Source: an uncultured Clostridia bacterium (GTDB lineage: Bacteria; Bacillota; Clostridia; HGM11514). Taken from it: a stretch of 20,012 nucleotides of DNA. The notes beneath the pieces were generated by a model, which saw only the letters and a program-made list of their open reading frames with translations, searched no databases and had not been told where the DNA came from. The stretch's first letter is position 1. Each line of letters begins with the position of its first letter. Made by a program: the position numbers and the translations under genes. Of the stretch, positions 5,490 through 11,873 are shown piece after piece. The stretch spans positions 1 through 20,012 of the forward strand of contig CAKSSZ010000008.1 in NCBI GenBank assembly GCA_934489915.1, given 5' to 3'.

Positions 5490-7736
5490 TTGAAAAAATT
5501 TGCAGCCTTGCTGTTGACAGGTACGCTCCTTTGCAGCTCCCTGACCGGGTTTGCCGCTTGGGAAAATGAGAGCGATATTGCCTCGCTGCTGTCGGAATTA
5601 AAAATTATGCAGGGGGATGAGGACGGGAATTTACGGCTGGGGGATTCTATCACCCGGGCGGAATTTTGTAAAGTGGTGATTGCCGCTTCCAGCTATCGGG
5701 ATTCAGTTGCCTCGGGCAGCCGGGTTTCTCCTTTTCGGGATGTGCCCGCTTCCCACTGGGCGGCTCCGTATATTCAGCTGGCAGTGAAAAACGGGTTTTG
5801 TAAGGGATATTTGGACGCCAGCTTCCGGCCGGACAACACCATTTTATATGAAGAAGCGCTCACCATGCTGCTGCAGGTGTTAGGGTACACCCAGGAGGAT
5901 TTCGGCAGCTCCTGGCCTTACGGGCAGATCGGCATGGCGAAAAAAATCGGTCTGTGCGATGATGTTGACCGTCAGGCGGGGGATACCTTAACCCGGCGGG
6001 ATGTGCTGCATTTGTGCTATCGGCTGCTGACCACCCCGGCAAAGGGGGAGCAGGAGGATTATATCACCAAGCTCCGGTATCAGATTGTAGAGGATGTGGT
6101 GCTGATTGCCACGGCGCAGGAGGACAGCGCAGTAGGCAGCGATAAGGTGCTGACCTCTGCGGGGACGTATCAGATCGGCGGTTCCTTTTCCCCGGACACT
6201 GTGGGGAAAAAGGGAGACGCCATCATCAAAGAGGGAGACCGATTGGTGGCATTTCTGCCTGCGGAGCAGGAAATCCGGCAGCATACCATCTATCAGGCGC
6301 TGGGAGACGATCTTGTGGTGATGAATCACGGATCCTTAGAAACGTTGGATCTGGATACCAATCTGACGGTCTACCATAAAAGTCAGAAAACGTCGCTCAG
6401 CAGCCTGCTTGCCACGCTGGAGCCGGGGGATGTGCTGACCACTTACCGCAATAAGCTGGGCATTCTGGACTACGGCGTGCTGAGAACCGGCGAGATGAAG
6501 GGACCCTTTACTTATACGGGCAGCAGCTGGCTGGAGTCTTTGGGACTTTCCAACCCCACCATTACCCGCAACGGCGCCTCTGTCACGGCGGGGCAGCTGG
6601 CGCAGTATGATATTGTGTATTATTCCCATGCGCTGAACCAGGTTTGGGCATATTCCGACCGAGTCACCGGGATTTATGAAAACGCCAGCCCCAATCAGGA
6701 TATGCCCACCAAGATTACGGTATCGGGCAAGGAGTATCAGCTGGAGGGAACCGACGCATTGAAAAAGCTTGCCTCCGGCGGGAATTATTCCTGTGGGGAT
6801 ACCATTACCCTCCTGCTGGGCAAGAGCGGGGGCGTGGCGGATGTGATCGTGCCCTCTCAAACCAGCGGCACGGTATACGGCTATTTATATGCGGTGGGCA
6901 CCAAGGGGCAAATCACCGCCGGCACCAATGAAAGCTATGTGGATTATTCCGTGTCTGTGGCGCTGCCCAACGGTGAAAGCTATGAATATGCCGCTGCAAA
7001 GGACTACAGCTCCTTGAAAAATGAGTTGGTTCAGGTCACCCTTTCCGGCGGGAAGGCGACCGTCAGCAAACAGAACGGTAGAGCGAATCTTTCCGGCGTA
7101 TTTGACTGGGACGGCAAAACCTTAGGCGGGAAAAAGCTGTCCCCTAATCTGAAAATTCTGGACGTTTCCACCCTGAACAGCAAGGAACCGGGCTTGTACG
7201 GAAGCGTATTCCCCCGCCGGCTGGATGGGGTCACGCTCTCGGGTGGGCAGGTGCTTTATCAGGCGCAAAATACCGCAGGGGAAATTACGGAGCTGATTTT
7301 GAATAATGTCACCGGCGACCTGTATTCCTACGGTATTGTGAAAAAGGCAACCAACAGCTCTTCCTCCGGGATGGGGGTAGGCGGCAGCTATTCTTATTAT
7401 ATTGACGGGAAATTGAGCAATACCTCCAGCCAGAAGGAATTTTCGGTTTATTCCGGCTCTCCTGCCCGGTTTGTGTTCAGCCGGGAGGGCATGATCGACT
7501 CCATGCGCTCCTTAGAGCGGGTGGGAACGGCGGATCAGGTCACCCAGACAACGGTTACCGTCGGGCGGAAAAGCTACCCTTTAAGCGACAAGGTAACGGT
7601 ATATCAAAAGGATTTTAATTCTAATTATACTGTGCTTCCTTTATCAGACGTGATCAGTGGCAGCGTGCGGGTGAGCGTATACCAGGATAAGGCTCCCGCA
7701 AGCGGCGGTCAGGTACGGATTTTGGTTGTGGAATAG
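5490..7736 (+). CDS. Secreted S-layer-homology (SLH) domain protein, last gene of the export operon
   Basis: I choose TTG 5490 because GAGAGG ends 9 bases before it and the product then starts as a classical signal peptide (MKKFAALLLTGTLLCSSLTGFAA); ATG 5481 abuts the binding site. After the signal peptide come SLH-like repeats: one at about 31-75 (LGDSITRAEFCKVV), a clear one at about 83-136 (FRDVPASHWAAPYIQLAVKNGFCKGY and SFRPDNTILYEEAL), and a weaker third at about 142-190. SLH triplets bind pyruvylated cell-wall polymer. The remaining 550 residues are beta-rich, Gly/Ser/Thr-rich and match no domain I recognise. It starts 27 bases after the permease gene with no terminator between, so it is co-transcribed with the pump. 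It may be a wall-anchored partner or cargo; that is inference. Confidence 0.88.
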   Translation: MKKFAALLLTGTLLCSSLTGFAAWENESDIASLLSELKIMQGDEDGNLRLGDSITRAEFCKVVIAASSYRDSVASGSRVSPFRDVPASHWAAPYIQLAVKNGFCKGYLDASFRPDNTILYEEALTMLLQVLGYTQEDFGSSWPYGQIGMAKKIGLCDDVDRQAGDTLTRRDVLHLCYRLLTTPAKGEQEDYITKLRYQIVEDVVLIATAQEDSAVGSDKVLTSAGTYQIGGSFSPDTVGKKGDAIIKEGDRLVAFLPAEQEIRQHTIYQALGDDLVVMNHGSLETLDLDTNLTVYHKSQKTSLSSLLATLEPGDVLTTYRNKLGILDYGVLRTGEMKGPFTYTGSSWLESLGLSNPTITRNGASVTAGQLAQYDIVYYSHALNQVWAYSDRVTGIYENASPNQDMPTKITVSGKEYQLEGTDALKKLASGGNYSCGDTITLLLGKSGGVADVIVPSQTSGTVYGYLYAVGTKGQITAGTNESYVDYSVSVALPNGESYEYAAAKDYSSLKNELVQVTLSGGKATVSKQNGRANLSGVFDWDGKTLGGKKLSPNLKILDVSTLNSKEPGLYGSVFPRRLDGVTLSGGQVLYQAQNTAGEITELILNNVTGDLYSYGIVKKATNSSSSGMGVGGSYSYYIDGKLSNTSSQKEFSVYSGSPARFVFSREGMIDSMRSLERVGTADQVTQTTVTVGRKSYPLSDKVTVYQKDFNSNYTVLPLSDVISGSVRVSVYQDKAPASGGQVRILVVE

Positions 7737-7750
7737 AGGACTGTAACAGG

Positions 7751-7792
7751 AATGCGCTATGCTGATTGCCGACATGGCGCATTTTTGTTTTT
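7751..7792 (+). terminator. Intrinsic terminator of the export operon
   Basis: AATGCGCTATG (7751-7761) pairs with CATGGCGCATT (7773-7783), with one wobble pair, across an 11-base loop, followed by TTTGTTTTTG. It lies 14 bases after the SLH gene stop. Confidence 0.85.
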
Positions 7793-7838
7793 GCTTGAAC
7801 TGCCGCAAAAAAAACGTCCCGATCCGACTTTTGCTGTC

Positions 7839-7867
7839 TTGACAACACCTGTGGTCTATGTTATAAT
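7839..7867 (+). promoter_or_regulatory. Perfect consensus promoter, probably the original tRNA-Leu promoter
   Basis: TTGACA (7839-7844) and TATAAT (7862-7867) are separated by exactly 17 bases, with a predicted start near 7874. Such strong promoters normally drive stable RNA genes. The tRNA-Leu gene lies 3' of it, but a 416-bp cassette now intervenes, so the four-helix-bundle gene should be co-transcribed with the tRNA. Confidence 0.85.
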
Positions 7868-7878
7868 AACGAGGTGGC

Positions 7879-7908
7879 AATTGATAATTGAAAATGGAAA
7901 GTTGAAAG
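7879..7908 (+). repeat. Left inverted repeat of the four-helix-bundle cassette
   Basis: A 30-base A-rich sequence with core TTGAAAATGGAAA (7888-7900). It matches the reverse complement of 8265-8294 at 26 of 30 positions. It begins about 5 bases after the predicted transcription start and ends 11 bases before the gene's ATG, so pairing with the right copy in RNA could affect translation. Confidence 0.75.
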
Positions 7909-7919
7909 TGAGTAATTAA

Positions 7920-8264
7920 ATGGAAAATGTTATTGAAATGAAAAGCTTTGACTTTGCAGTTAGGATTGTCAATTTGTATCAGTATTTAACTGATACCAAG
8001 AAAGAATATGTTCTTTCAAAGCAATTACTTCGCAGCGGTACAAGTATCGGTGCAAATGTTGCCGAGGCTGAACAAGCACAAAGCAGACCGGATTTTGTTT
8101 CAAAAATGAATATTGCATTAAAAGAAACCTCTGAAACAAAATATTGGATTAAACTTTTAAAGGCAACCGACTTTCTTTCTGAAAAAGGAAGTTCTTCACT
8201 TTTAGCTGATTGTGTTGAATTGGAAAAATTGTTAGTAAGCATTATAAAATCATCAAAACAATAA
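7920..8264 (+). CDS. Four-helix-bundle protein, S23/23S-rRNA-IVS family (TIGR02436-like)
   Basis: The 114-residue protein has the family pattern throughout: SFDFAVRIVNLYQYL at the start, YVLSKQLLRSGTSIGANVAEAEQA near residues 30-54, then RPDFVSKMNIALKETSETKYWIKLLKAT. The family was first seen encoded in intervening sequences of 23S rRNA, and relatives (Avd) act in diversity-generating retroelements; for stand-alone copies the function is not known. ATG 7920 follows the weak site GAAAGTGAG. The gene is clearly A+T-richer than its neighbours and lies inside inverted repeats, both signs of transfer. No 23S rRNA gene, reverse transcriptase or template repeat is nearby, so neither classic context applies. 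Its transcription should come from the promoter at 7839-7867 and continue into the tRNA. Confidence 0.93.
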   Translation: MENVIEMKSFDFAVRIVNLYQYLTDTKKEYVLSKQLLRSGTSIGANVAEAEQAQSRPDFVSKMNIALKETSETKYWIKLLKATDFLSEKGSSSLLADCVELEKLLVSIIKSSKQ

Positions 8265-8294
8265 TTTTCAATTTTCCATTTTCAACTTTCAATT
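8265..8294 (-). repeat. Right inverted repeat of the four-helix-bundle cassette
   Basis: This is the reverse-complement partner of 7879-7908 (26 of 30 match). It begins directly after the stop codon of the four-helix-bundle gene (TAA 8262-8264) and ends 5 bases before the first base of the tRNA. Confidence 0.75.
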
Positions 8295-8299
8295 TACAT

Positions 8300-8384
8300 G
8301 CGCCTGTGGCGAAATTGGCATACGCGCAAGATTTAGGTTCTTGTGCCTTATGGCGTGCAGGTTCGACCCCTGTCAGGCGCACCA
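8300..8384 (+). tRNA. tRNA-Leu, anticodon TAG
   Basis: The acceptor stem GCGCCTG (8300-8306) pairs with CAGGCGC (8374-8380), followed by discriminator A and an encoded CCA (8382-8384). The anticodon stem CAAGA/TCTTG holds the loop TTTAGGT with anticodon TAG at 8334-8336, reading CUA/CUN leucine codons. A long variable arm (TGCC TTAT GGC) and the T-arm GTTCGACC confirm a class II, leucine-type tRNA of 85 bases. Its promoter appears to be displaced upstream by the cassette. Confidence 0.97.
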
Positions 8385-8386
8385 CG

Positions 8387-8418
8387 TCGGAATGGACTTA
8401 TGCTCCGTTCCGATTTTT
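8387..8418 (+). terminator. Intrinsic terminator after tRNA-Leu
   Basis: TCGGAATGGA (8387-8396) pairs with TCCGTTCCGA (8404-8413) with one wobble pair across a 7-base loop, followed by TTTTT. It begins 3 bases after the tRNA end. Confidence 0.9.
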
Positions 8419-8543
8419 CTTTGGAGAAAAACCTCCGCTCTTGTCCTTACAAGATAACATACCTTGTCGCAGGGAACAGACGGATGGCTGCCGAAAGCGT
8501 ATGGAAAGGTGTTGAGGTAACACAAAATAAGGAGATCAAAGAA

Positions 8544-8645
8544 ATGGCCGTAACAGTGGGATCGGATTTGGAAATGCAATACAAATTCAATATAAAAGGC
8601 AACCGTAATTACAAAAATTTTAAAAAAATAAGAAAAAGCACTTGA
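8544..8645 (+). CDS. Possible 33-residue basic peptide of unknown function
   Basis: ATG 8544 lies 9 bases after AAGGAG (8529-8534). The frame runs to TGA 8643-8645, and the stop overlaps the -35 box of the MATE promoter. The peptide begins MAVTVGSDLEMQYKF and ends in a Lys/Arg/Asn-rich stretch. I see no convincing promoter in front of it and know no homologue. It could be a chance frame or the remnant of a longer gene. The rest of 8419-8641 holds nothing else I can name apart from a small dyad (CTTGT-N4-ACAAG, 8440-8453). Confidence 0.25.
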   Translation: MAVTVGSDLEMQYKFNIKGNRNYKNFKKIRKST

Positions 8646-8672
8646 CTCTACAACCGTTATAGGGTTTAATAT
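8642..8672 (+). promoter_or_regulatory. MerR-type promoter and operator of the MATE/MerR operon
   Basis: The -35 box TTGACT (8642-8647) and -10 box TAATAT (8667-8672) are 19 bases apart, the stretched spacing typical of MerR-activated promoters. The spacer contains a near-palindrome CTACAAC-C-GTTATAG (8648-8662, 6 of 7 pairs). A MerR-family regulator is encoded in the same operon, which fits activation by DNA untwisting. Confidence 0.8.
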
Positions 8673-8707
8673 AAAGAGAGAAGATGAAAAACGAGGAGGA
8701 AAGACCG

Positions 8708-10057
8708 TTGGAACGGAATTTAACCACGGGCAGTGTGTTTCGGAATTTGATTTTATTTTCGTTGCCGTACCTGCTGTCTTACTTTTTACAAACCCTTTAC
8801 GGCATGGCGGATTTGTTTATCATCGGGCAATTTGAAGGCGTGGCCAGTACCACGGCGGTATCGGTAGGGTCGCAGGTGATGCATATGCTGACGGTGATGA
8901 TCGTTGGCCTTGCCATGGGTACGACGGTGTGCGTCGGCCAGGCGGTCGGCGGGGGGAACCAAAAGCAGGCGGCAAAGGAGATTGGCAACACGGTCACGTT
9001 ATTTATGGCGGCGTCCATTTTGCTGACGGTTGTCCTTTTGGCGTTGGTGCGCCCGATTGTTTCTGTCATGTCAACCCCTGCAGAGGCGGTGGACGGAACG
9101 GTGCGGTACTTAACGGTTTGCCTGATCGGGATCCCGTTTATCACGGCTTATAATATTATCAGCTCCATTTTCCGCGGGCTGGGGGATAGCAAAAGCCCTA
9201 TGTATTTTATTGCGGTGGCGTGTGCTGCCAATATTGGGCTGGATTATCTGTTTATGGGCGTGTTTCGGCTGGGCGCTGCCGGTGCGGCTCTGGGTACCAC
9301 TGTAGCCCAGGCAATCAGCGTATGCGTTTCTCTGACGGTGATTGTGAAACGCCGTTTGATTGTGCTGTCCAAGGAGGATTTTAAGCCGGAACGCTCCGTT
9401 ATGGGGAGACTGTTGAAGATCGGCGTTCCCGTTGCCATGCAGGACGGGCTGATTCAGGTGGCGTTTATTGTGATCACTGTGATTGTCAACCGGCGGGGAC
9501 TAAATGATGCCGCAGCAGTGGGAATTGTGGAAAAAATCATTGGCTTTTTGTTCCTGGTACCCTCCTCCATGCTTTCGGCTGTGTCTGCCCTGGGGGCGCA
9601 GAACATCGGGGCGGGCAAACCGGAGCGGGCGGTGCAGACCCTTCGTTACGCCGTTCTGGTTGCCGTCTCCTTCGGGGTGTTGGTAACTGCCCTCATTCAA
9701 TTGACCGCCGAACCGGTTGTGGCTTTGTTTACCGACCGGAACGGTTCCGGCGGGGAGGAGGTGATCCGCCTGGGCGGGCAGTATTTGCGGGGATATATTT
9801 TTGACTGTATTTTTGCGGGGATCCATTTTAGCTTCAGCGGTTATTTTTGCGCCTGCGGACGGTCCGGGATCTCCTTCCTGCACAATATTCTTACCATTGT
9901 GCTGGTGCGGGTGCCGGGGGCATATCTCACCTCTCTCCTGTTCCCGGCAACACTGTTGCCCATGGGACTGGCCACGGCGGGGGGATCCTTGCTTTCGGTC
10001 ATTATTTGCGTGGCTGCCTTTCTGATCATAAGGAGGAGGGAGCGGGTGACGGCATGA
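8708..10057 (+). CDS. MATE family multidrug/organic-cation efflux transporter
   Basis: The start is TTG 8708, 8 bases after a perfect AGGAGG (8694-8699); ATG 8684, in frame, has only a purine-rich stretch upstream. The product (449 aa) begins MERNLTTGSVFRNLILFSLPYLLSYFLQ, the usual N-terminus of clostridial MATE exporters. It has about 12 membrane helices in two halves. Each half carries its MATE signature, for example YGMADLFIIGQF in helix 1 to 2 and IPFITAYNIISSIFRGLGDSKSP in the first half. MATE proteins expel drugs or toxic cations in exchange for Na+ or H+. The stop codon overlaps the MerR start (ATGA), and the promoter is of MerR type, so export is probably induced by a compound sensed by that regulator. 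Confidence 0.95.
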   Translation: MERNLTTGSVFRNLILFSLPYLLSYFLQTLYGMADLFIIGQFEGVASTTAVSVGSQVMHMLTVMIVGLAMGTTVCVGQAVGGGNQKQAAKEIGNTVTLFMAASILLTVVLLALVRPIVSVMSTPAEAVDGTVRYLTVCLIGIPFITAYNIISSIFRGLGDSKSPMYFIAVACAANIGLDYLFMGVFRLGAAGAALGTTVAQAISVCVSLTVIVKRRLIVLSKEDFKPERSVMGRLLKIGVPVAMQDGLIQVAFIVITVIVNRRGLNDAAAVGIVEKIIGFLFLVPSSMLSAVSALGAQNIGAGKPERAVQTLRYAVLVAVSFGVLVTALIQLTAEPVVALFTDRNGSGGEEVIRLGGQYLRGYIFDCIFAGIHFSFSGYFCACGRSGISFLHNILTIVLVRVPGAYLTSLLFPATLLPMGLATAGGSLLSVIICVAAFLIIRRRERVTA

Positions 10058-10884
10058 GTGATAAAAACTTGTTTTCTATCGGAGATGTGGCGAGGCTTTT
10101 TCATATCAGCGTCAGCAGTCTGCGGCATTATGAGGAGGTGGGGCTGCTTTGCCCTGCCTATGTGAACCCGAAATCCGGCTACCGCTACTATGGGCCGGAG
10201 CAGTTTGAAGCGCTCAATACCATCCGGTATTTGCGGGCGCTGGATATGCCCCTGTCAGACATCCGGGATTTTTTGCAGAACCGGGAGATCGACCGGATTG
10301 AGGAAAAGCTGCGCAGACAGCGGGAAGCGGTGATCCGAAAGCAGCGGGAGCTGAAACGGATGGAGCGGAAGATTGACCACCGGTTACACTGGCTGGCAGA
10401 CGCCCGGCGGGAGGCACTGGATAGAATTTGCCCGGTGCAGCTGCCGCCTTGCCGCATTGTATGGATTGAAAATCCCCTGAAAATTGAAGGCTATCAGGAT
10501 ATGGAAGCGCCCATCCGGAAATTGGATCGGCAGACCGGGGAAGCGATTGTGTTTCTTGGAAAGGTGGGGGTCGGTATTTCTGCCGATCATCTGGCGGAAG
10601 AGAAGTTCGGGCAATATGACGGGGTGTTTTTAACGCTGGATCAGGAGGACGCCTATGAGGGCAGGACCGTCACCCTGCCGGAAACCCTTGCCGTCAGAAT
10701 CCGTTTTTGCGGCAGCCATACAGAGGCGCCGGCGCAATATAAAAAGCTGCTTGACTACATCAAGCAGCATTCTATGAAAATCATCGGTTTTTCCAGGGAA
10801 ATTACCCTGATCGATTACGGGGTTACCAATGATCCCGATCAGTTTGTGACAGAAATTTGTATTCCGGTGCAGTCCATCCGGTGA
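10054..10884 (+). CDS. MerR family regulator with GyrI/BmrR-like effector domain
   Basis: The N-terminal DNA-binding domain is clear: FSIGDVARLFHISVSSLRHYEEVGLL (about residues 6-31) then YRYYGPEQFEALNTIRYLRALDMPLSDI. A coiled-coil dimer helix rich in Arg, Glu and Lys follows (about 85-115). The C-terminal 150 residues (from about 125) resemble the GyrI-like, BmrR-type ligand domain that binds lipophilic or cationic compounds. The length, 276 aa, equals that of BmrR-type proteins. ATG 10054 overlaps the MATE stop by four bases, and a purine-rich AGGAGGAGGG lies 13 bases upstream. It most likely binds the dyad at 8648-8662 and activates both its own gene and the exporter. It ends 4 bases before the convergent dut gene. 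Confidence 0.93.
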   Translation: MSDKNLFSIGDVARLFHISVSSLRHYEEVGLLCPAYVNPKSGYRYYGPEQFEALNTIRYLRALDMPLSDIRDFLQNREIDRIEEKLRRQREAVIRKQRELKRMERKIDHRLHWLADARREALDRICPVQLPPCRIVWIENPLKIEGYQDMEAPIRKLDRQTGEAIVFLGKVGVGISADHLAEEKFGQYDGVFLTLDQEDAYEGRTVTLPETLAVRIRFCGSHTEAPAQYKKLLDYIKQHSMKIIGFSREITLIDYGVTNDPDQFVTEICIPVQSIR

Positions 10885-10888
10885 GGGT

Positions 10889-11320
10889 TTATTTGGCACC
10901 GGTCGAGCCAAAGCCGCCGGTACCCCGGACGGTGTCGGACAATTCCTTTTCTTCCGTGAACTCGGCCTTTAAGAAGGGGGCGATCACCAGTTGGGCAATC
11001 CGTTCCCCGGCGGCAACCGTTCTGCTCACCTGAGAATGGTTAAACAGCGCTACCATGATTTCCCCCCGGTAGTCTGCGTCAATCACGCCTACCTTATTGG
11101 CGGGTGCTAAGCCCTGTTTGGTGGCAAGACCGCTTCTGGCATATAAAAAGCCACCGTAGCCCTCCGGAATTTCCATGGCAAGCCCGGTATGCGCCAGCAC
11201 GGTCTGACCGGGGGCGATGACCGTTTCCTCCAGGGCGTATAAATCCGCACCGGCGGAATAAGCGGAGCCATAGGTGGGGAGGATGGCGTTTTCCTGTAAT
11301 TTTTTCACTGCGATTTTCAT
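10889..11320 (-). CDS. dut: Deoxyuridine 5'-triphosphate nucleotidohydrolase (dUTPase)
   Basis: This enzyme hydrolyses dUTP to dUMP and pyrophosphate, which keeps uracil out of DNA and supplies the dTMP precursor. The five conserved motifs of trimeric dUTPases are visible: AGADLYA, YARSGLA, GVIDADYRGEI with the catalytic Asp, GERIAQLVI, and the mobile C-terminal RGTGGFGSTG. The length, 143 aa, is normal. I start at ATG 11320 (MKIAVKKL), after GAAGGGAAG; longer frames upstream run into nrdG and are not real. It lies 20 bases after nrdG, so it is the third gene of the nrdDG operon. Class III reductase acts on triphosphates and makes dUTP from UTP directly, so co-expression with dUTPase is sensible. 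Confidence 0.97.
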   Translation of the reverse strand: MKIAVKKLQENAILPTYGSAYSAGADLYALEETVIAPGQTVLAHTGLAMEIPEGYGGFLYARSGLATKQGLAPANKVGVIDADYRGEIMVALFNHSQVSRTVAAGERIAQLVIAPFLKAEFTEEKELSDTVRGTGGFGSTGAK

Positions 11321-11340
11321 GACATTCTTCCCTTCTGTGT

Positions 11341-11859
11341 TCATCTTTTGTCCCGAGGGTCTGTCCACGGCACGGCGCAACCCTGCTGCAGGGAGGTGGG
11401 GACATCCAGGATCCGCTGGTTTGCGGAGCCGCGGAAACGTAAATTCAAATCCTTCTGCGCTTCCAAAAACCGCCCGTCTACCAATACGTCCAGATAAGGC
11501 AGCAGCCCGTCCGTTCCGTCCCGCTCCAGCAGCTGTTCCCATAAATACCCGCTGTAAGCCCAAATGGTTTTTTGGGGATAGGTGCGGCGGACGGCTTTGA
11601 CCAAGGGCAGCAGTTCTGCCTGATTTTCCGGCGCAAACGGCTCTCCGCCCAGCAGGGAAAAGCCCTTGATATAGGAGGGGGCAAGGGCGGAAAGCACTGC
11701 TTCCTCTGTTTCCTTGCCGTAGGGCTGCCCGTAGGCAAAATCCCAGGTTTCCTGATTAAAACAGCCCGGGCAATGGTGAGGACAGCCGCTGACAAACAGC
11801 GACACTCTCACCCCCGGTCCGTTAGCGATGTCATACGGTTTGATGGTTGCGTAGTTCAT
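11341..11859 (-). CDS. nrdG: Anaerobic ribonucleoside-triphosphate reductase activating protein
   Basis: This radical-SAM activase uses a [4Fe-4S] cluster and S-adenosylmethionine to generate the glycyl radical on NrdD. The cluster-binding CX3CX2C motif is Cys26-Cys30-Cys33 (SGCPHHCPGC), and the SAM-binding region follows as GFSLLGGEPFAPEN. The N-terminal text NYATIKPYDIANGPGVRVSLFVSGC is typical of NrdG. Length, 172 aa, is normal. ATG 11859 follows AAAGGGG and lies 14 bases after nrdD, so the two are translated from one mRNA and should be made in proportion. Confidence 0.97.
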   Translation of the reverse strand: MNYATIKPYDIANGPGVRVSLFVSGCPHHCPGCFNQETWDFAYGQPYGKETEEAVLSALAPSYIKGFSLLGGEPFAPENQAELLPLVKAVRRTYPQKTIWAYSGYLWEQLLERDGTDGLLPYLDVLVDGRFLEAQKDLNLRFRGSANQRILDVPTSLQQGCAVPWTDPRDKR

Positions 11860-11873
11860 GAAGCGTTTCCCCT

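Larger units (their letters stand above)
7879..8294 (+). mobile_element. Putative inverted-repeat-bounded cassette carrying a four-helix-bundle gene
   Basis: Imperfect inverted repeats of 30 bases (left 7879-7908, right 8265-8294; 26 of 30 positions match, core TTGAAAATGGAAA) bound a 416-bp segment that is much richer in A+T than the flanking genes. The segment contains a single gene, which fills nearly all the space between the repeats. It separates a perfect promoter from a tRNA-Leu gene, with the right end 5 bases before the mature tRNA. No transposase is present and no target duplication is evident, so mobility, if any, would have to be driven from elsewhere. The architecture is seen directly; the mobile nature is inferred. 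Confidence 0.5.

Noticed and set aside
7920..8264. Diversity-generating retroelement (Avd-type accessory protein)
   Set aside because: The protein has the right fold family, but there is no reverse transcriptase, template repeat or variable repeat within the window.
7870..8300. Target-site duplication flanking the four-helix-bundle cassette
   Set aside because: The bases outside the two inverted repeats (GTGGC on the left, TACAT on the right) do not match, so no duplication can be claimed.
8306..8515. Open frame of 69 codons across the tRNA
   Set aside because: It overlaps nearly all of tRNA-Leu and its terminator; no ribosome binding site, so it is a chance frame.
10878..10902. Short dyad CCGGTG/CACCGG between the convergent merR and dut genes
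   Set aside because: Only 6 bp of stem with a 13-base loop and no T-run on either side; too weak to call a terminator.
11321..11563. Possible N-terminal extension of dUTPase
   Set aside because: It overlaps nrdG in another frame, and all dUTPase motifs start after ATG 11320, which has its own ribosome binding site.
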